Below are positions 60,470 to 64,000 of a DNA stretch of 64,000 nucleotides, piece by piece; positions within the stretch are counted from its first letter, which is position 1; each line of letters starts with the position of its first letter. The stretch is from assembly GCF_902497745.1 (NCBI RefSeq), contig NZ_CABVHJ010000025.1, forward strand, positions 42,833 to 106,832. Direction: 5' to 3'. The translations under genes and the position numbers were made by a program. This stretch comes from Pseudomonas fluorescens (GTDB taxonomy: Bacteria; Pseudomonadota; Gammaproteobacteria; Pseudomonadales; Pseudomonadaceae). The notes beneath the pieces were generated by a model, which saw only the letters and a list, made by a program, of their open reading frames with translations, had not been told where the DNA came from and did no database searches.

Positions 60470-61978
60470 TCAGGGTTTGTTGGGGATGCCGTATTTGCGC
60501 AGGCGATGGGCGATCGCGGTGTGCGAAGTTTGCAGGCGGCTGGCCAGTTGGCGGGTCGAGGGGTAGCTGACGTAGAGTTTTTCCAGCAGCGTTTTTTCGA
60601 AGGACTCGACCGCTTGTTCGAGGCTGTCGACATCGCTGTCGGTTTGCCGTGCGACCGAGGTGCCGGCAATGTCGAGGTCGCCGATATCCACCAGGCTGCT
60701 CTCGCAAATCGCCGCCGCGCGGAAGATCACGTTCTGCAATTGCCGCACGTTACCCGGCCAGCGGTTGCCGAGCAGCGCTGGGTATGTCCCCGGCGCGAGG
60801 CGGCAAACCGGGCGCTGGATCTGCGCACAAGCCTGCTGCATGAAATAGCGCGCTAACAACAGAATGTCCTGCCCGCGCTCACGCAGCGGCGGCACTTCAA
60901 CGTTGAGCACGTTGAGGCGATAGAACAGGTCTTCGCGGAACAAGCCTTCGCTGACCATTTTTTCCAGATCGCGGTGAGTCGCGCTGAGGATGCGCACGTT
61001 CACCTTCACTTCGCGATCACCGCCGACGCGGCGGAAGCTGCCGTCGTTCAAAAAGCGCAGCAGTTTGGCCTGCAAGTACGGCGACATTTCGCCGATTTCA
61101 TCGAGAAACACCGTGCCCTGGTTGGCCAGTTCCATCAGCCCCGGTTTGCCACCGCGCGCCGCACCGGTGAAGGCACCGGGGGCGTAGCCGAACAGTTCGC
61201 TTTCGGCGAGGTTTTCCGGCAGCGCGGCGCAGTTCAGGGCGAGGAAAGGTGCACTGTGGCGAGTGCTGATCGCGTGGCAGGCGCGGGCGACCAGTTCTTT
61301 ACCGGTGCCGGTTTCGCCTTGAATCAACAGCGGTGCATCAAGAGCGGCGACTCTTTGTGCGCGTGCCTTGAGAGTGCGGATTGCCGGGGATTCACCGAGC
61401 AGCGCGTCAAAGCCTTCGGCATGGTCGTGGTGCAGTGCCGAGAGTTGTTCGCCGATGCGGTTCGGTTGATACAAGGTCAATAGCGCGCCAGCGTCGGTGA
61501 TCGGCGTGGCGTCGAGCAGCAGGGTCTGGCCGTTGACGGTGATTTCGCGCAGCGGCAAACGGAAGCCGTGTTCGAGCAAGGTGTCGAGCAGGGCCGGATC
61601 GTTGAACAGTTCAGAGACACTTTCACCGGCGGGTTCGCGACCGTACAACGCGATCAACGCCGGGTTGGCCAGCAGCACCTTGCCGGCACTGTCGAGGGCG
61701 AGCACCGGGTCGGTCATCGCCGCGAGCAGTGCATCAAGCTGCAAATGCCGACGCTGGCCCGGGAGGATGTCGACCACTGTCACCGCTTCCACGCCGAGCA
61801 CGCGAAACAGCGCATCTTTCAGTTCTTCGAGCACTTGCGGGCTGAGGGTCGGCGCGTCGATGTAGACGTTCGGCGGGATCATCTCCACCGCATCCAGATT
61901 GAGATTGCGCCCACCGAGGATAGCCAGGACTTCCTGGGTGATGCCGACGCGGTCGATGAAGCTGACGTGGATACGCAT
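60470..61978 (-). CDS. gcsR: TyrR-like sigma-54 enhancer-binding activator GcsR
   Basis: The 502-residue regulator has ACT (about 1-70; MRIHVSFIDRVGITQEVLAI), PAS (about 78-190), AAA+ (about 190-425) and a TyrR-type HTH (about 455-500; STRQLASRLQTSHTAIAHRL). Walker A is GETGTGKE at 221-228, and GAFTGA at 268-273 is intact, so it can contact sigma-54, unlike E. coli TyrR. In P. aeruginosa the homologue PA2449 activates the gcv2 operon in response to glycine. It lies upstream of gcvH on the same strand, with its sites in between. Confidence 0.93.
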   Translation of the reverse strand: MRIHVSFIDRVGITQEVLAILGGRNLNLDAVEMIPPNVYIDAPTLSPQVLEELKDALFRVLGVEAVTVVDILPGQRRHLQLDALLAAMTDPVLALDSAGKVLLANPALIALYGREPAGESVSELFNDPALLDTLLEHGFRLPLREITVNGQTLLLDATPITDAGALLTLYQPNRIGEQLSALHHDHAEGFDALLGESPAIRTLKARAQRVAALDAPLLIQGETGTGKELVARACHAISTRHSAPFLALNCAALPENLAESELFGYAPGAFTGAARGGKPGLMELANQGTVFLDEIGEMSPYLQAKLLRFLNDGSFRRVGGDREVKVNVRILSATHRDLEKMVSEGLFREDLFYRLNVLNVEVPPLRERGQDILLLARYFMQQACAQIQRPVCRLAPGTYPALLGNRWPGNVRQLQNVIFRAAAICESSLVDIGDLDIAGTSVARQTDSDVDSLEQAVESFEKTLLEKLYVSYPSTRQLASRLQTSHTAIAHRLRKYGIPNKP

Positions 61979-62050
61979 GGGGCGGTTCAGTGATCTGCAG
62001 AGCGGAGGGTGGCAAGTATGCCTTGGGCTTGGAGAGAGGTGAAAGCAAAA
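61979..62050. other. gcsR promoter-side spacer
   Basis: These 72 bp separate gcsR from the repeat array. No distinct promoter was recognised. Confidence 0.35.
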
Positions 62051-62517
62051 GCACCCTCACCCCAGCCCTCTCCCGGAGGGAGAGGGGGCTGACCGAGGTG
62101 TCTGGCGCTACACGTCGACCTGAAAAATCGAGTCGATTATGGATTCAGTGATGCAGGATCAGGTAGGCGTAATACTGCAATATCTCCCAATCATTCCCCT
62201 CAACCCAGCCCTCTCCCGGAGGTAGAGGGGGCTGACCGAGGTGTCTGGCGCTACACGTCGACCTGAAATATCGAGTCGATTATGGATTCAGTGATGCAGG
62301 ATCAGGTAGGCGTAATACTGCAATATCTCCCAATCAGTCCCCTCACCCCAGCCCTCTCCCGGAGGGAGAGGGCTGGGGTGAGGTGTCTGAGGTTTGACAT
62401 CGACCTGAAAGAACCAGTCGATTATGGATTCGGTAGAGCTGGATCAAGTCGGCGTAACTCTGAAGCATCCCCCAATCAGTCCCCTCTCCCTTTGGGAGAG
62501 GGCTAGGGTGAGGGGCT
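62051..62517. repeat. Tandem array of a ~143-bp element
   Basis: About 3.3 units repeat with periods of 143, 143 and 142 bp. Marker CCCAGCCCTC recurs with its A at 62064, 62207 and 62350. Marker TCGATTATGGATTC recurs at 62133, 62276 and 62418. Each unit has a CCCTCTCCCGGAGGGAGAGG hairpin plus a unique-looking interior. The first two units are almost identical and the last is the most diverged. Confidence 0.92.
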
Positions 62518-62525
62518 TTTGCGGG

Positions 62526-62888
62526 TTACTCAAAATGCTCAGGATTGACCGGATCCCCGGATTGCATATTCAACTTCTGCCGAATGTCTTCAAACATCAG
62601 GTCGTAATGTTTGTGCACCGAACCGATCTGGCTGTGAGCCTTGGGAATCCCGTATTTTTCGGCGATCCGCGTCACGTCGCGGGCGAAGTTGTAGGCCTCT
62701 TCCTTGGGCAGGAAAAACGTTTCCTTCATGTCCTTGCCCTGCATGCTGCCATGCAGCGTGAACTGTATCCCTTTGCCTTTGTGCGGATCGGTGAACACTT
62801 CATAGTCAAGGTGCACGTTGTAACTGACGTCATCCGGCGTCAACGCGTGCCGCTCAATATGCAGATGACCGGGTTCAAACTGGGCCAT
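62526..62888 (-). CDS. DUF5064-type small protein next to arcC
   Basis: The 120-residue soluble protein reads MAQFEPGHLHIERHALTPDD, then VSYNVHLDYEVF, and ends in a helical region (HKHYDLMFEDIRQKLNM). I recognise it as a Pseudomonas DUF5064-like protein; function is unknown. GGAGAAAACC precedes the ATG. It lies 62 bp downstream of arcC on the same strand and may be the last gene of the arginine deiminase operon. Confidence 0.75.
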   Translation of the reverse strand: MAQFEPGHLHIERHALTPDDVSYNVHLDYEVFTDPHKGKGIQFTLHGSMQGKDMKETFFLPKEEAYNFARDVTRIAEKYGIPKAHSQIGSVHKHYDLMFEDIRQKLNMQSGDPVNPEHFE

Positions 62889-62950
62889 GGTTTTCTCCTT
62901 TCAAGGCATGGGAGAAGGGCAGGCCTCGGGCCTGCCCCCGGAGTTTCTGA

Positions 62951-63880
62951 TTATCGGTAAGTGATGCCCGGCTTCGCCGTGGTTACTCGAGTACCGGCAG
63001 TACCCTGGACAATCGCTTCGATATCCGCCAGCGAACCGATCACCGCGACCTTGCCAGTATGGCGCGCAAATTCGCAGGCTGCCTGCACCTTAGGCCCCAT
63101 CGAGCCGGCGGCGAAACCGAGGCGTTCGAGTTCGTCCGGGTGCGCTTCGGCAATGGCTTTCTGCGTCGGTTTACCGTAGTCGATGAACGCCGCGTTGACG
63201 TCCGTGGCAATCACCAGCAGATCGGCTTCCAGTTGCTCGGCGAGCAGCGACGAGCACAGGTCCTTGTCGATCACTGCCTCGATACCTTTGAGATTACGGT
63301 TCTCGTCGTACATGGTCGGAATCCCGCCGCCACCGGCGCAGATCACGATGCTGCCCTTGTCCAGCAGCCATTTGATCGGGCGGATTTCGAAGATGCGTTT
63401 TGGCCGTGGGCTGGCGACCACACGGCGGAACTTGTCGCCATCCGGAGCAATCGCCCAGCCTTTTTCAGCAGCGAGTTTTTCCGCTTCGGCCTTGTCGTAG
63501 ACGGGGCCGATCGGCTTGGTCGGGTTCTGGAAGGCCGGATCCTTGGCGTCGACTTCAACCTGGGTGAGCAGGGTGGCGAACGGCACTTCGAAGTCGAGCA
63601 GATTGCCCAGTTCCTGTTCGATGATGTAGCCGATCATGCCTTCGGTTTCGGCACCGAGCACGTCCAGCGGGTAAGGGGTGACGGAGGTGTAGGCCGCCGC
63701 TTGCAACGACAGCAGGCCGACTTGCGGGCCATTGCCGTGGGCGATGACCAGTTGGTTGCCGGGATGGATCTTGGCGATTTGCTCGGTGGCGATGCGGATG
63801 TTGGCGCGCTGATTGTCAGCGGTCATCGGTTCACCACGGCGGAGCAGGGCGTTACCGCCCAGAGCTACGACGATACGCAT
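62951..63880 (-). CDS. arcC: Carbamate kinase
   Basis: ArcC makes ATP from carbamoyl phosphate and ADP, the last step of the arginine deiminase pathway. The 309-residue protein has the amino-acid-kinase motifs IVVALGGNALLRRGE, VIAHGNGPQVG and ICAGGGGIPT. The start MRIVVALGG follows AGAAGGACATGCACC. Its upstream neighbours (arcB, arcA, arcD expected) lie beyond the right edge. Confidence 0.97.
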   Translation of the reverse strand: MRIVVALGGNALLRRGEPMTADNQRANIRIATEQIAKIHPGNQLVIAHGNGPQVGLLSLQAAAYTSVTPYPLDVLGAETEGMIGYIIEQELGNLLDFEVPFATLLTQVEVDAKDPAFQNPTKPIGPVYDKAEAEKLAAEKGWAIAPDGDKFRRVVASPRPKRIFEIRPIKWLLDKGSIVICAGGGGIPTMYDENRNLKGIEAVIDKDLCSSLLAEQLEADLLVIATDVNAAFIDYGKPTQKAIAEAHPDELERLGFAAGSMGPKVQAACEFARHTGKVAVIGSLADIEAIVQGTAGTRVTTAKPGITYR

Positions 63881-63944
63881 GGTGCATGTCCTTCTAATCA
63901 GAGGAGAGGCAAACAACTCGATCTTCCTGTCGGAACCGGGATCC

Positions 63945-64000
63945 CCTGTGGGAGCGAGCCTGCTCGCGAAGGCGTCAGATCAGTCGACATCTCTGTTGAA
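63945..64000. repeat. REP element cut by the right edge
   Basis: One GGGAGCGAGCCTGCTCGCGA copy is complete (63945-63974), and the start of the usual interior follows (cgtcagatcagtcgac). The partner copy should lie just outside, between arcC and its upstream gene. Confidence 0.85.

Noticed and set aside
60018..60470. Glycine riboswitch upstream of gcvH
   Set aside because: No tandem glycine aptamer pattern is visible on the minus strand; the region is better explained by GcsR, IHF and sigma-54 elements.

Overview
The window is chromosomal DNA of a Pseudomonas, most likely of the P. fluorescens group. The evidence is a set of unmistakable Pseudomonas genes (mvaT, sbcB, purU, a PctA-type chemoreceptor, secA-dciA, pmpR-ruvCAB, the tol-pal operon, an OprD-family porin, a GcsR-controlled glycine cleavage cluster), high GC, and many copies of the GGGAGCGAGC-type REP doublets typical of fluorescent pseudomonads. 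Almost every base is explained by ordinary core genes. No prophage, transposase, integrase, CRISPR array or rRNA operon was found.

Layout. 1-4422 is the 3' part of a giant Ig-repeat protein that runs off the left edge. 4475-11191 (minus) is a tightly overlapping six-gene membrane operon (RDD, SpoIIM-like, DUF4129, DUF4350, MoxR ATPase, DUF58) of unknown role. 11373-14724 holds sbcB, mvaT, purU and a 58-residue protein. 14708-17584 (minus) is a three-gene envelope operon: glycosyltransferase, deacetylase and a flippase/LPG-synthase-like membrane protein. 17860-19749 is an amino-acid chemoreceptor. 19939-33463 runs herA-like, dciA, secA, argJ, GST, Nudix-ThiE fusion, cobalamin adenosyltransferase, sensor kinase, panE, yajQ and mscS. 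From memory, much of that last stretch matches P. aeruginosa PA4405 to PA4394 in order. 33582-34946 is an OprD-family porin followed by an 894-bp gene-free gap.

35841-52543 carries HIT, slyX, a membrane-anchored cold-shock protein, dps-like, RHH, fmdB-like, aspS, pmpR, ruvCAB, ybgC-tolQRAB-pal-cpoB, queE-queC, tRNA-Lys and nadA. This follows P. aeruginosa PA0961 to PA0976.1, then jumps directly to the PA1004 equivalent: the pqs/mvfR block that lies between them in PAO1 is absent. 52679-53476 (minus) is an RDD protein and a CspA-family protein. 53880-61978 (minus) is the glycine/serine catabolic cluster gcvH-gcvP-sdaA-gcvT with its regulator gcsR. 62526 to the right edge holds a DUF5064-type protein and arcC, the end of an arginine deiminase operon.

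How genes work together. GcsR (ACT-PAS-AAA-HTH with GAFTGA) is predicted to drive gcvHP-sdaA-gcvT from a sigma-54 promoter. The spacer upstream of gcvH has three 18-bp GcsR-like sites, an exact IHF consensus and a -24/-12 element, in the expected order. YbgC, TolQRAB, Pal and CpoB form the envelope-constriction machine. RuvABC resolves Holliday junctions. QueE/QueC make preQ0 for queuosine. The most noteworthy items are the gcv control region, the Ig-repeat protein, the MoxR membrane operon, the 143-bp tandem array at 62.05-62.5 kb and the compact tRNA-Lys/nadA junction.
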